Assembly (NCBI GenBank): GCA_943333015.1 | Contig: CALQRR010000134.1 | Location: forward strand, 1 to 5,588 | DNA length: 5,588 bases | Direction: 5' to 3' | Source of the DNA: Chitinophaga pinensis | Lineage (GTDB): Bacteria; Bacteroidota; Bacteroidia; M30B66 | Part shown: piece after piece, positions 1-5,588 of the stretch | Numbering within the stretch: position 1 is the stretch's first letter | Layout: each line of letters begins with the position of its first letter | The notes under the pieces: generated by a model | What the model saw: only the letters and a program-made list of their open reading frames with translations | The model's database searches: none | Told to the model about the DNA's origin: nothing | Position numbers and translations under genes: made by a program

Positions 1-38
1 TTGGAAAGCGTTTTCTGTTGAAGATTAAAAAATCTTGA

Positions 39-509
39 TTACTTCGTCATATTGACGATGCAGATGTTTTCTTGACCACCACCTAAAATCCGATACTGAA
101 TCGTTACGGTATTTCCGGCGATAGATCCGTTTCCGGATATATACTTACCTGATCCATCTGGATCTTGACGATCAATCACGAATGTAGTACGGTTGATTGT
201 TGCACGAACGGGATTGACAAATGTGTTGGCAAAGTTGAAAATCAGAATGTCTGTTAGGTTATCATTTGCTGCTCGTACTTCGCTAAAGAACGTATTTCCA
301 CCGGTGAGGTTGCATAATTCCTGTGAGTCAAATAAACCTTTGAATTTCTGACGCTGGGTAATACAGGTCGAATTCTCAATCTCAGCCGATGGGTCGAAAT
401 TTTCTGCGGTAGGATCTGTACAGCCTTCACTCTTCTCGCATCCTGAAAACAGGACAGCGCAAGAAAAAATTAAGGAACCGACTATAAAGAAGTAACTAGA
501 CTTAACCAT
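39..509 (-). CDS. Small lipoprotein with GCT-type Cys module (lipoprotein A)
   Basis: Predicted 156-residue lipoprotein of unknown function. Seen: a hydrophobic signal peptide ending in a lipobox LFSGC with the lipidated Cys at 24. A short module follows at residues 29-49, beginning GCTDPTAENFDPSA and closing with Cys49, of a kind widespread in Bacteroidota envelope proteins. After the linker QRQKFKGLF comes a roughly 100-residue, strand-rich domain with Cys66 and Cys150. The ATG at 509 starts directly at the signal peptide; no Shine-Dalgarno is visible. It is a clear paralogue of the lipoprotein encoded just upstream (607-1101): both share R-x-KF-x-G, a VRA(T/S)(I/V)N strand, an SG-x-(G/A)(S/T) segment and the Cys spacing 19 and 17. 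Family knowledge: such proteins are usually left as hypothetical. Inference: two disulfides (30-49 and 66-150) and an outer-membrane location. Residues after the lipid Cys (EKSEG) do not clearly match a surface-export signal. Confidence 0.88.
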   Translation of the reverse strand: MVKSSYFFIVGSLIFSCAVLFSGCEKSEGCTDPTAENFDPSAEIENSTCITQRQKFKGLFDSQELCNLTGGNTFFSEVRAANDNLTDILIFNFANTFVNPVRATINRTTFVIDRQDPDGSGKYISGNGSIAGNTVTIQYRILGGGQENICIVNMTK

Positions 510-526
510 GTAAAAACCGACAAATA

Positions 527-534
527 CAAATGTA
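527..534 (-). promoter_or_regulatory. Candidate -7 promoter box for lipoprotein A
   Basis: On the minus strand this reads TACATTTG, a full match to the Bacteroidota -7 consensus TAnnTTTG. It ends 17 bases before the ATG at 509, giving a leader of only about a dozen bases. No clean TTG -33 element is seen at the usual distance; that position falls in the hairpin at 541-559 (TGTTTT). The call rests on the consensus match and position only. Confidence 0.5.
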
Positions 535-535
535 G

Positions 536-559
536 AAAAAACTGTTTGAAGAAAACAGT
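536..559 (-). terminator. Weak hairpin plus T-run between the lipoprotein genes
   Basis: On the minus strand ACTGTTT (559-553) pairs with AAACAGT (547-541) across a 5-base loop, and six T residues run from 541 to 536. This has the layout of an intrinsic terminator, but the stem is only 7 bp and AT-rich. It lies about 48 bases after the lipoprotein B stop codon, behind a stronger hairpin, and could be its second terminator. It also covers the -33 position of the candidate lipoprotein A promoter. Confidence 0.5.
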
Positions 560-582
560 ATTATTTCCTTAAGAATAGCTAA

Positions 583-616
583 CGTAAAATTGGTGAAATA
601 AGTTCGTTATTTCACC
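583..616 (-). terminator. Stop-codon-spanning hairpin, terminator of lipoprotein B
   Basis: On the minus strand GGTGAAATAA (616-607) pairs perfectly with TTATTTCACC (601-592) across the 5-base loop CGAAC. The last three bases of the 5' arm are the TAA stop codon of lipoprotein B. The hairpin is followed by AATTTTACG, a short interrupted T stretch. A 10 bp perfect stem at the exact end of a gene makes an intrinsic terminator the simplest reading. The poor T-tract suggests incomplete termination, or a 3'-end protecting hairpin. Confidence 0.6.
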
Positions 617-1101
617 TTGTTAACAGCGACTCCACAGGTGTCCAGTACACCAGAATTGTCTTTGATGTAGTTCAGAACTATTTGATCTTCATAGTAAGAC
701 GCTGTACCGGAGATGCTAAATACTTCAAGATCATTTCCAATGGTTTGAGACGGAATAATCAGCAGGAGCTCATTTTGGCTATTCACAGACGCCCGAACGT
801 TGCTTCCACTTTCAGGGAAATCGTTGATAATTACTTTGGTATATTCAGTACCATCGGGAACAATTGAAATGGTGATTAACGTGTCCGTTGATTCGGTACT
901 GCAGAATTTTGTGCCGGCATAAGTGCCTAGAAATTTATCCCGTTTGAACTTACAAGTGCCATCATCTTCACTTGCATCCGAAGAATAATTGCGCGCTTCG
1001 CTGTTTGTACATCCTTTTACTTTGTCCTTTTTACAGGAGCTTGTCACAAAAATCAAAACTGTAAACGCAAGCAGAATTGTAGAAAGGTGTACTTTTTTCA
1101 T
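607..1101 (-). CDS. Small lipoprotein with GCT-type Cys module (lipoprotein B)
   Basis: Predicted 164-residue lipoprotein of unknown function. Starting at the ATG at 1101 the protein opens MKKVHLST, followed by a hydrophobic stretch and VTSSC, a relaxed lipobox with the lipidated Cys at 23; KKDK then follows, as in many Bacteroidota lipoproteins. The GCT module occupies residues 30-50 (starts GCTNSEARNY, ends DDGTC). A strand-rich domain of about 110 residues follows, with Cys67 and Cys156. An in-frame GTG at 1158 overlaps the glycosyltransferase stop as GTGA, but it would add 19 residues with charges in front of the signal peptide, so I reject it. The gene begins 53 bases after the glycosyltransferase stop and has its own candidate promoter. 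It is paralogous to lipoprotein A: same domain order, Cys spacing 19 and 17, similar C-terminus. Expected location is the envelope, probably outer membrane. Role not recognised. Confidence 0.87.
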   Translation of the reverse strand: MKKVHLSTILLAFTVLIFVTSSCKKDKVKGCTNSEARNYSSDASEDDGTCKFKRDKFLGTYAGTKFCSTESTDTLITISIVPDGTEYTKVIINDFPESGSNVRASVNSQNELLLIIPSQTIGNDLEVFSISGTASYYEDQIVLNYIKDNSGVLDTCGVAVNKVK

Positions 1102-1118
1102 GAAGCAATGTTGTTTGA

Positions 1119-1149
1119 CAAATATGCTGATTTCCTGTTCCGAAAACAA
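1119..1149 (-). promoter_or_regulatory. Candidate promoter of lipoprotein B
   Basis: On the minus strand TTG (1149-1147) is followed after 20 bases by CATATTTG (1126-1119). This fits the Bacteroidota -33/-7 pattern TTG...TAnnTTTG with one mismatch, T to C at the first position of the -7 box. The box ends 17 bases before the ATG at 1101, the same distance as for lipoprotein A. Its -33 element starts within ten bases after the glycosyltransferase stop codon, so lipoprotein B can be transcribed independently. Confidence 0.5.
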
Positions 1150-1154
1150 CCCTT

Positions 1155-2924
1155 TCACGGAAAGCTTATCAGCACCTGTTCTCTAAATCCCTTCGGAGAT
1201 GAGAGAACAGGAATTGTGCGAATGATCTTAGTTGTACTATCATCTAACATCCAACGCGCTTGATTCAGCAATCGTTGCAAGGAATCCGCGTCGGCAGCTG
1301 GAGTCGTCATACCGGCAAACCAACCGTATTTTTTCTGCTGTGTATGATCATTGATTTTTGCGTCTAAATAAATGTCGGTATTACAAGGGCTCAACAATGT
1401 TAATTCTACCAATGATTCAGGACCTATTCCTGCACCTCGATTTATACAGCCCGTCTGAATCTCGAGTGCTGCATGGCGAAGTGAATATTCCGGGTGAAAT
1501 GCAACGGTGGATATTATCAGTATTCCGGCAACCGTGATCACCGAAATTGAATACACATGAATTTTGGTTTGTGCAACTTGTAAAATCCAAGAAAACCAGA
1601 TAGCTGCGGCCAATAGAAACGTTAAGCTAAACAGACTGAGGTATATGTTCCAACCTGTCATTGTATAAAGTTGTGAAGCACTCGCCCACATGGCTTTCGA
1701 TATCCAGCATATAATTCCAATTCGCATGATTAGAAGCGAAGCGTCTTTACTCATTTTATGCGCAACGAAAATGGCCAGAAAAAACAGGGCTGTGTAGATT
1801 GCTATGAACCATGGAACAATCTCCATAAGCTCATTCAGATTACTGTTTTGTCCAGGAAAACAGATTGCAGAAAAGGACGTAAAGAAAGTCAAGCCACAAA
1901 CCCAAGCCAGTATATACCGCATGCGTTCAGACGAAATGCTTGTATGATTTTCTACCAGTACGAGTGGGAGTAGAATGAGTAGAAGAATGAGGCGCCTGTC
2001 GGAGAAGTCAGATAGAAGTAAACCCAGCAGCAGCATTGCCAGCAGAGGGGCAATGCCTGTTTTACGCTCAGGCGATGTTCCCTGTCCAAAACGGATCAGC
2101 ACACTGGCAATCAGCAGAATGCTAACAGGTGTTGTGATGAGTAATTTTTCGGGTAACCAGGCCAGTCGGAGTATCCAACCACGGGGATCGAGCAGTTGTG
2201 CGCTGGTGTAATAACTAGCGGAGAAGTACTTGACAAACGGATCAAATTCTGCGGTATGCGGGAGAAAATATACCCAATAGGAGCTCAGTAACAGCGTTGC
2301 AAATACTCCTGCAGCCAGGACGAGATTCCGAAGCAGAATGTGCCGGCTGAGAAACCAAAAATACACGGGAATGACGCAGTAAATAAAGGAGAGTTTTACG
2401 AGCATTCCCATGGCAAGTAGAACTCCGATCGTCATCCAGATTCTTCGGGAAGTTGCATAGGAAAGGAACACAACCACTAGCAGAATAAAAGAGAGTAGGG
2501 CTTCTAGGTGGCCAATTCTACTCATGGACCAGAACGCGGGCAAAACAGCAAGTAGTAATGCAGCCTGGTACCTTTTGCTCTGAGGAATTCCCGGGATATT
2601 TTTCCACAGGAGGAGCAAAATGCTCAGCACGGATGGTATCAATGCTATCAGCCGAAGGCTAAAAAAGCTCACACCAAAGCAGGAAAAGTTGATCTGATGA
2701 ATGGCAGCCGTTAGCGGACCAACTGCCCAAGCGCGGGCATATGGTGCACCCGGCCAGTTTGCTCCAGCAACCATCAACCGGACATTTTCTGCCCACCACG
2801 CTTCATCGTGAATGTCATCGCTGCTCTTCCACCACGCAGGGTCTGATTCTGGAAACAGAAAACGACTAAATGCTAGAAGCAGGATTATGAGTAGAAGTAA
2901 ATATTGTTTTTGCTTTTTAGGCAT
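1155..2924 (-). CDS. GT-C glycosyltransferase-like membrane protein (ArnT/PMT type)
   Basis: Predicted 589-residue inner-membrane protein resembling the GT39/ArnT-like family, which moves a sugar from a polyprenyl-phosphate carrier onto an acceptor on the periplasmic side. Seen: a short Lys-rich N-terminus (MPKKQKQ), a first membrane helix at about 8-24, then a periplasmic loop with the acidic pair Asp40-Glu41 in IHDEAWWAENVRL, the position of the metal/substrate D-E motif of GT-C enzymes. A GPL motif (69-71) and SRIGHLE (135-141) also fit the family. Many further hydrophobic helices follow, roughly a dozen in all, then a soluble tail of about 114 residues (476-589) with two Cys. Start: an in-frame GTG at 2957 lies inside the upstream terminator stem, so I chose the ATG at 2924 in front of the Lys-rich N-terminus. 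No own promoter or Shine-Dalgarno is visible. Sugar and acceptor are unknown; no partner gene is present. Family assignment is by motif and topology only. Confidence 0.82.
   Translation of the reverse strand: MPKKQKQYLLLLIILLLAFSRFLFPESDPAWWKSSDDIHDEAWWAENVRLMVAGANWPGAPYARAWAVGPLTAAIHQINFSCFGVSFFSLRLIALIPSVLSILLLLWKNIPGIPQSKRYQAALLLAVLPAFWSMSRIGHLEALLSFILLVVVFLSYATSRRIWMTIGVLLAMGMLVKLSFIYCVIPVYFWFLSRHILLRNLVLAAGVFATLLLSSYWVYFLPHTAEFDPFVKYFSASYYTSAQLLDPRGWILRLAWLPEKLLITTPVSILLIASVLIRFGQGTSPERKTGIAPLLAMLLLGLLLSDFSDRRLILLLILLPLVLVENHTSISSERMRYILAWVCGLTFFTSFSAICFPGQNSNLNELMEIVPWFIAIYTALFFLAIFVAHKMSKDASLLIMRIGIICWISKAMWASASQLYTMTGWNIYLSLFSLTFLLAAAIWFSWILQVAQTKIHVYSISVITVAGILIISTVAFHPEYSLRHAALEIQTGCINRGAGIGPESLVELTLLSPCNTDIYLDAKINDHTQQKKYGWFAGMTTPAADADSLQRLLNQARWMLDDSTTKIIRTIPVLSSPKGFREQVLISFP
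1175..1211 (-). repeat. 10 bp perfect inverted repeat in the 3' end of the glycosyltransferase gene
   Basis: CCTGTTCTCT (1175-1184) and AGAGAACAGG (1202-1211) are perfect inverted copies with a 17-base spacer, which itself can form a small inner hairpin (on the plus strand, a TTCG loop at 1192-1195 closed by a C-G pair). The repeat lies within the last 19 codons of the glycosyltransferase gene. No T-run follows on the minus strand, so it is not a standard intrinsic terminator. It may be a 3'-end structure or chance. Confidence 0.5.
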
Positions 2925-2929
2925 GATGG

Positions 2930-2966
2930 AAAATAAAAAAAGTCCTGATGCGAACACCAGGACTTT
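2930..2966 (-). terminator. Strong intrinsic terminator after the T9SS hydrolase gene
   Basis: On the minus strand AAAGTCCTGGTG (2966-2955) pairs with CATCAGGACTTT (2950-2939) over a TTCG loop: 12 pairs, one of them a G-U wobble. A T-tract follows from 2941 to 2930, broken by a single A at 2934. It starts 23 bases after the hydrolase TAA stop, so it most likely ends that transcript. The T-tract ends only five bases before the ATG of the glycosyltransferase gene, which leaves no room for a separate promoter behind it. Confidence 0.88.
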
Positions 2967-2989
2967 ACACTAAAAATTTAAAAATCGAA

Positions 2990-4681
2990 TTATTCTAAAA
3001 TCAATTTAATGCTACCACGTCCTTTTTCAGTTGTAAACTGAACCAAGTAAATTCCTGAAGGAAGATCCTGACGGTTGATCTGATAGGTTGCTGTGTTCAA
3101 ACCACTTTGCGAAAGAACTTCGCGACCTGTAATATCAAACATGCGAATTGCATTTAGCTGACCTGCGCCTGCTTTCGTGCGGATGGTTACATCACCTGTT
3201 GATGGATTTGGAAAAGCTGTGACCAATGTTGCAGCAGATGCTACATCAGAAATGCTTTCAGCATCAAAAAGTGCACATTCAGCAAGGTTTAACGCACATA
3301 CCATACGTGGATTGATGTATGCCTGAATGGTATCGATGTATGTCAATGCCGTTGAACGACCAACTTCATTGCTGGTTGCCATGAATGGATTGCTTTGAGA
3401 AGCAGCTTGGTGCGCTGTTGCTCCACCACCGTTTGGTACCGCTGCAGTTGCTGTTGGCTGATTTGAATTCCAGAATTGCCAAGGACTGCCATGGTTATAG
3501 GCGAAGATTGGGTTTTCTGTAAGGATGAACGGAAGAAGCCCTTTTCCTGTTCCAACATTAATCGTTGAACCTGCAAATGCAATAGATTGTCCGTACTGCG
3601 CTTCTACAGCAGCAGTAATGGCATCATCGTAAATGCGTGTGGAGAATGAGTTGTTGTTTCCAAATGAATTTGCACGTTCGACGGTATATCCTGCACCTGC
3701 AGCCCAAGGAATTACAATACTCGGTGGAACAGTTGGTACGACAACGTCACCTAGGAAATACGGAGCATTTGGATCACGAACAGCTTGAACAGCAATAGAA
3801 GGAATCTGACCACGGTCAATCCAAGAAGAATCCCCAAGTGCACCACCAAGATTGATGACAAAATTGACAGCTGATGAGTATGTTGGATTATTCGCAACGT
3901 TACCGTTTACGTAAAGCAGATTTCCTGTTGTCAGCAAACCAGATAAATCCAATGGGATATTGTTGATACCATCAAAATTACCAACTCTGTTTGTATCTAC
4001 TACAGATGTATCAGGATTTTGGGTGCGAAGGAATTTAGTTCCACCCAAGCCAGGAAGGCGACCGATTTTACCCGGAGCATCCAAGAACGCGTGGGCCATT
4101 GCAATGTATCCACCAGTACCTTCTCCAATTAGAGCAACACGGTTTGGATCAATTTTGTATGCATTGGCAGTAGCACGATCCGCGCGGAAATAACGAACGG
4201 CCGCTTTTGAATCCTGCTGCCCTTTGTATGCTGCGTTTAAGATTGTACCTGTACGAACAACCTGATCAGTAGAAGTTGGATTACAACCTAAACGGTATTC
4301 GATTACTGCACACACATATCCGCGACGTGCCAGTTGCTTGGCGATGTTGATCGCGGAACTGTCTTTACGTGATCCGTTAGGGGAACCGTTTACAACGGGT
4401 GGCAAAAAGTTACCTGTAGGAATGTAGATGATCAACGGACGCTCACTTGCTGTATCAGCGGCAATACTTGGGTAGTAAATGTCAGCACGAAGACCTACTG
4501 TATCAGGGAATCCTGTTCCTAAAACAGCTGGCAAAACGGAAATATTCCGGGCATATTCCTGATCCAGCGTAGATGTGATTTGTGCATCTGTAAATACCTC
4601 GGTGAGGTAACGCTGTGCATTTGCCTGAATGGAGAGACCCATCAGCGCAATACCAAGCGATAGTTTGTAAAGCTTATTCAT
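2990..4681 (-). CDS. Secreted alpha/beta-hydrolase-like protein with T9SS type A sorting domain
   Basis: Predicted 563-residue protein exported by Sec and then across the outer membrane by the type IX system. Seen: a signal peptide (1-22, cleavage ANA|Q); an esterase-like alpha/beta-hydrolase domain from about residue 45 (LRADIYYP at 64, RPLIIYIPTGNF at 81, RRGYVCAVIEYRLG at 119, helix YKGQQDSKAAVRYFR at 152); a long, Gly/Asn-rich region; and a sorting domain at about 484-563 with FPNPSTG (490), DITGREV (516), LPSGIYLV (540) and the end KLILE. The nucleophile elbow reads GEGTGG (186-191), with Gly188 where G-x-S-x-G has Ser, and the usual HGG oxyanion motif is replaced by PTGN (88-91). Asp303 (RDPNAPY) could be the acid; His397 and His424 are His candidates. 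Inference: either a non-catalytic relative or a subfamily with another mechanism. The ATG at 4681 fits the signal peptide. Substrate unknown. It has its own candidate promoter and terminator, so it is probably monocistronic. Confidence 0.9.
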   Translation of the reverse strand: MNKLYKLSLGIALMGLSIQANAQRYLTEVFTDAQITSTLDQEYARNISVLPAVLGTGFPDTVGLRADIYYPSIAADTASERPLIIYIPTGNFLPPVVNGSPNGSRKDSSAINIAKQLARRGYVCAVIEYRLGCNPTSTDQVVRTGTILNAAYKGQQDSKAAVRYFRADRATANAYKIDPNRVALIGEGTGGYIAMAHAFLDAPGKIGRLPGLGGTKFLRTQNPDTSVVDTNRVGNFDGINNIPLDLSGLLTTGNLLYVNGNVANNPTYSSAVNFVINLGGALGDSSWIDRGQIPSIAVQAVRDPNAPYFLGDVVVPTVPPSIVIPWAAGAGYTVERANSFGNNNSFSTRIYDDAITAAVEAQYGQSIAFAGSTINVGTGKGLLPFILTENPIFAYNHGSPWQFWNSNQPTATAAVPNGGGATAHQAASQSNPFMATSNEVGRSTALTYIDTIQAYINPRMVCALNLAECALFDAESISDVASAATLVTAFPNPSTGDVTIRTKAGAGQLNAIRMFDITGREVLSQSGLNTATYQINRQDLPSGIYLVQFTTEKGRGSIKLILE

Positions 4682-4710
4682 GATTTTCGGGATTTAGTTT
4701 GAAAACGCTA

Positions 4711-4740
4711 CAAAGTTGATGAAGATTTTGATTCGTGCAA
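4711..4740 (-). promoter_or_regulatory. Candidate promoter of the T9SS hydrolase gene
   Basis: On the minus strand TTG (4740-4738) is followed after 19 bases by CAACTTTG (4718-4711), a Bacteroidota-type -33/-7 pair with one mismatch (C for the first T of TAnnTTTG). The -7 box ends 29 bases before the ATG at 4681. The 80-base gap between the receptor stop and the hydrolase start contains no clear terminator, so read-through from the receptor gene is also possible. Confidence 0.5.
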
Positions 4741-4761
4741 TAGGGGAACCTCTGACTTCTA

Positions 4762-5588
4762 CTAATTAGGTAGATCTACAAGGACTGAGAAATAGGCCAT
4801 TCGCCCAACTCGGGGTCCGCCATATACCATGGATACCTTGTTGTTTAGTAGATTTGAAGCGCCCAGTTTAAAGGTGCTTTTGATTTTAGGAACTTTCCAG
4901 GAGATTTGCGCATCCACCATATCATACGATGGAATGGATCCTGTAAACTGCGGTGCTCCCTCAAACTGGAATCCCTGAATCCATTTGTAATTGACGTTAA
5001 AGGAGAAATTATTCCCCTTAATAAAGGGTAGTTTGATCTCGCGTCCACTGATTCCTAAATTGAATTTGTTGAGTGGCGTGTTGAATGCCGTTATGATTTC
5101 ATCGGTGCTGTCGGGACGACTCATCTTGTTGTAAGAGTAATTTCCAATGACACTGAATTTATCGGCAAAATAATAATTCAGCCCCAACGAAACTCCTTGG
5201 GTAAACACCTGATCATTAGTGTTACTCGACATCCGGTAAACCGCATTCACTTTCGGGAAAATTGGTGTCGGGAAATCGGCATCGATGCCAATCTTGAAGC
5301 CAATAAAGTCTGTATAAATACTGTAATAGTAACTCGCATCCACAAATAACCGCTTAAACAACGTAGATCGGTAACCCACCTCAAACGTCCGCACACGTTC
5401 TGGTTTTATTGGATCTACATTGAAATAGCGAAGTTTCGATTTATCGGCAAAGACCAGGTAATCGCGGAACGACTGAACGGTAATAATCGAATCGCGTCCT
5501 TCCAGATTGCCAATCAGAATCGCCCGCCCGACGTTATAATTCAAATACTGATCTTGCAAAGTAGGATTTCGGATGGCACTCGAAAAAA
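4762..5588 (-). CDS. TonB-dependent outer-membrane receptor, C-terminal part (5' end outside window)
   Basis: The open frame runs to the right edge; about 275 C-terminal residues are visible. These receptors are 22-stranded outer-membrane barrels that import ligands such as siderophores, vitamins or glycans using TonB energy. Seen: SSAIRNPTLQDQYL near the visible start, a late-barrel motif of Bacteroidota receptors (R-x-P-t-l-x-d). Next comes the stretch LRYFNVDPIKPERVRTFEVG, matching the N-P-x-L-K-P-E-x-x-x-x-x-E-x-G signature of these barrels. A series of amphipathic strands follows (for example VSLGLNYYFADKFSVIGNYS, then WIQGFQFEGA), then the terminal strands VDAQISWKVPK, FKLGASNLLNN and MAYFSVLVDLPN. 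GASNLLNNK is the conserved penultimate-strand motif. Stop codon TAG. The plug domain, TonB box and any carboxypeptidase-like N-terminal domain lie outside, so ligand and subclass (SusC-like or siderophore type) cannot be told. No terminator is evident after the stop. An in-frame TTG at 5559 is internal, not a start. Confidence 0.9.
   Translation of the reverse strand, partial: FSSAIRNPTLQDQYLNYNVGRAILIGNLEGRDSIITVQSFRDYLVFADKSKLRYFNVDPIKPERVRTFEVGYRSTLFKRLFVDASYYYSIYTDFIGFKIGIDADFPTPIFPKVNAVYRMSSNTNDQVFTQGVSLGLNYYFADKFSVIGNYSYNKMSRPDSTDEIITAFNTPLNKFNLGISGREIKLPFIKGNNFSFNVNYKWIQGFQFEGAPQFTGSIPSYDMVDAQISWKVPKIKSTFKLGASNLLNNKVSMVYGGPRVGRMAYFSVLVDLPN

Noticed and set aside
21..36. AAGATT/AATCTT hairpin with a 4-base loop after lipoprotein A
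   Set aside because: Only 6 bp with one G-C pair and no T-run behind it on the minus strand; too weak to call as a terminator.
1102..1158. GTG start at 1158 overlapping the glycosyltransferase stop as GTGA, extending lipoprotein B by 19 residues
   Set aside because: It would put a charged stretch before a complete lipoprotein signal peptide. The ATG at 1101 gives a standard MKK start and sits a normal distance behind a candidate promoter.
682..2211. Plus-strand open frames at 682-867, 989-1186, 1758-1973 and 1975-2211
   Set aside because: They lie antisense to or across well-supported minus-strand genes, show no recognisable domain or promoter, and their translations look like reverse-frame shadows.
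2925..2957. GTG start at 2957 for the glycosyltransferase
   Set aside because: It lies inside the terminator stem and its first codons are the terminator loop and T-tract; the ATG at 2924 precedes a Lys-rich N-terminus and the first membrane helix.
4768..4777. Palindrome GTAGATCTAC near the receptor stop
   Set aside because: A short isolated palindrome inside coding sequence, encoding the conserved terminal strand; no T-run and no partner site, so likely chance.
3343..5048. Short open frames at 3343-3582 (-), 3960-4193 (+) and 4845-5048 (-)
   Set aside because: They are out-of-frame or antisense to the hydrolase and receptor genes, which have clear domain structure in their own frames.
1..5588. 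CRISPR arrays, insertion sequences, tRNA or rRNA genes, phage genes
   Set aside because: No direct repeats, transposase-like proteins, terminal inverted repeats or structured RNA genes were seen; coding is continuous with ordinary envelope genes.

Overview
The window looks like chromosomal DNA of a Bacteroidota bacterium. The evidence is a type IX secretion (Por) C-terminal sorting domain, a large TonB-dependent outer-membrane receptor, two lipoproteins carrying the cysteine-bounded GCT(D/N) module common in that phylum, candidate promoters of the TTG-N19/20-xAnnTTTG type, and start codons without Shine-Dalgarno sequences. I cannot name a genus. I see no mobile element, CRISPR array, tRNA or rRNA.

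All five genes lie on the minus strand, so they are transcribed from right to left. In that order they are: (1) the C-terminal part of a TonB-dependent receptor, running off the right edge (4762-5588); (2) a secreted alpha/beta-hydrolase-like protein with a T9SS type A sorting domain (2990-4681), with its own candidate promoter upstream and a strong intrinsic terminator behind it; (3) a polytopic GT-C glycosyltransferase-like membrane protein of the ArnT/PMT type (start chosen at 2924, stop at 1155); (4) a small lipoprotein (607-1101); (5) a second, paralogous small lipoprotein (39-509). No gap exceeds 100 bases. The rightmost gap (4682-4761) holds the hydrolase promoter, and the gap between the lipoprotein genes holds two hairpins and a promoter.

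Four of the five products are predicted to act in or on the cell envelope or outside the cell: an outer-membrane importer, a secreted or surface-anchored hydrolase-like protein and two lipoproteins. The fifth is an inner-membrane sugar transferase. The order does not prove a pathway, and the terminators argue for several short transcription units rather than one operon.

Most of the window is ordinary for this phylum. Points worth a second look are the hydrolase fold with Gly where the nucleophile Ser should be and a degenerate oxyanion-hole motif, the terminator that ends about five bases before the glycosyltransferase start codon, the lipoprotein pair with an almost identical cysteine frame and equal promoter-to-start spacing, and hairpins at or across gene ends. 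I found no convincing evidence for an undescribed multi-gene system.
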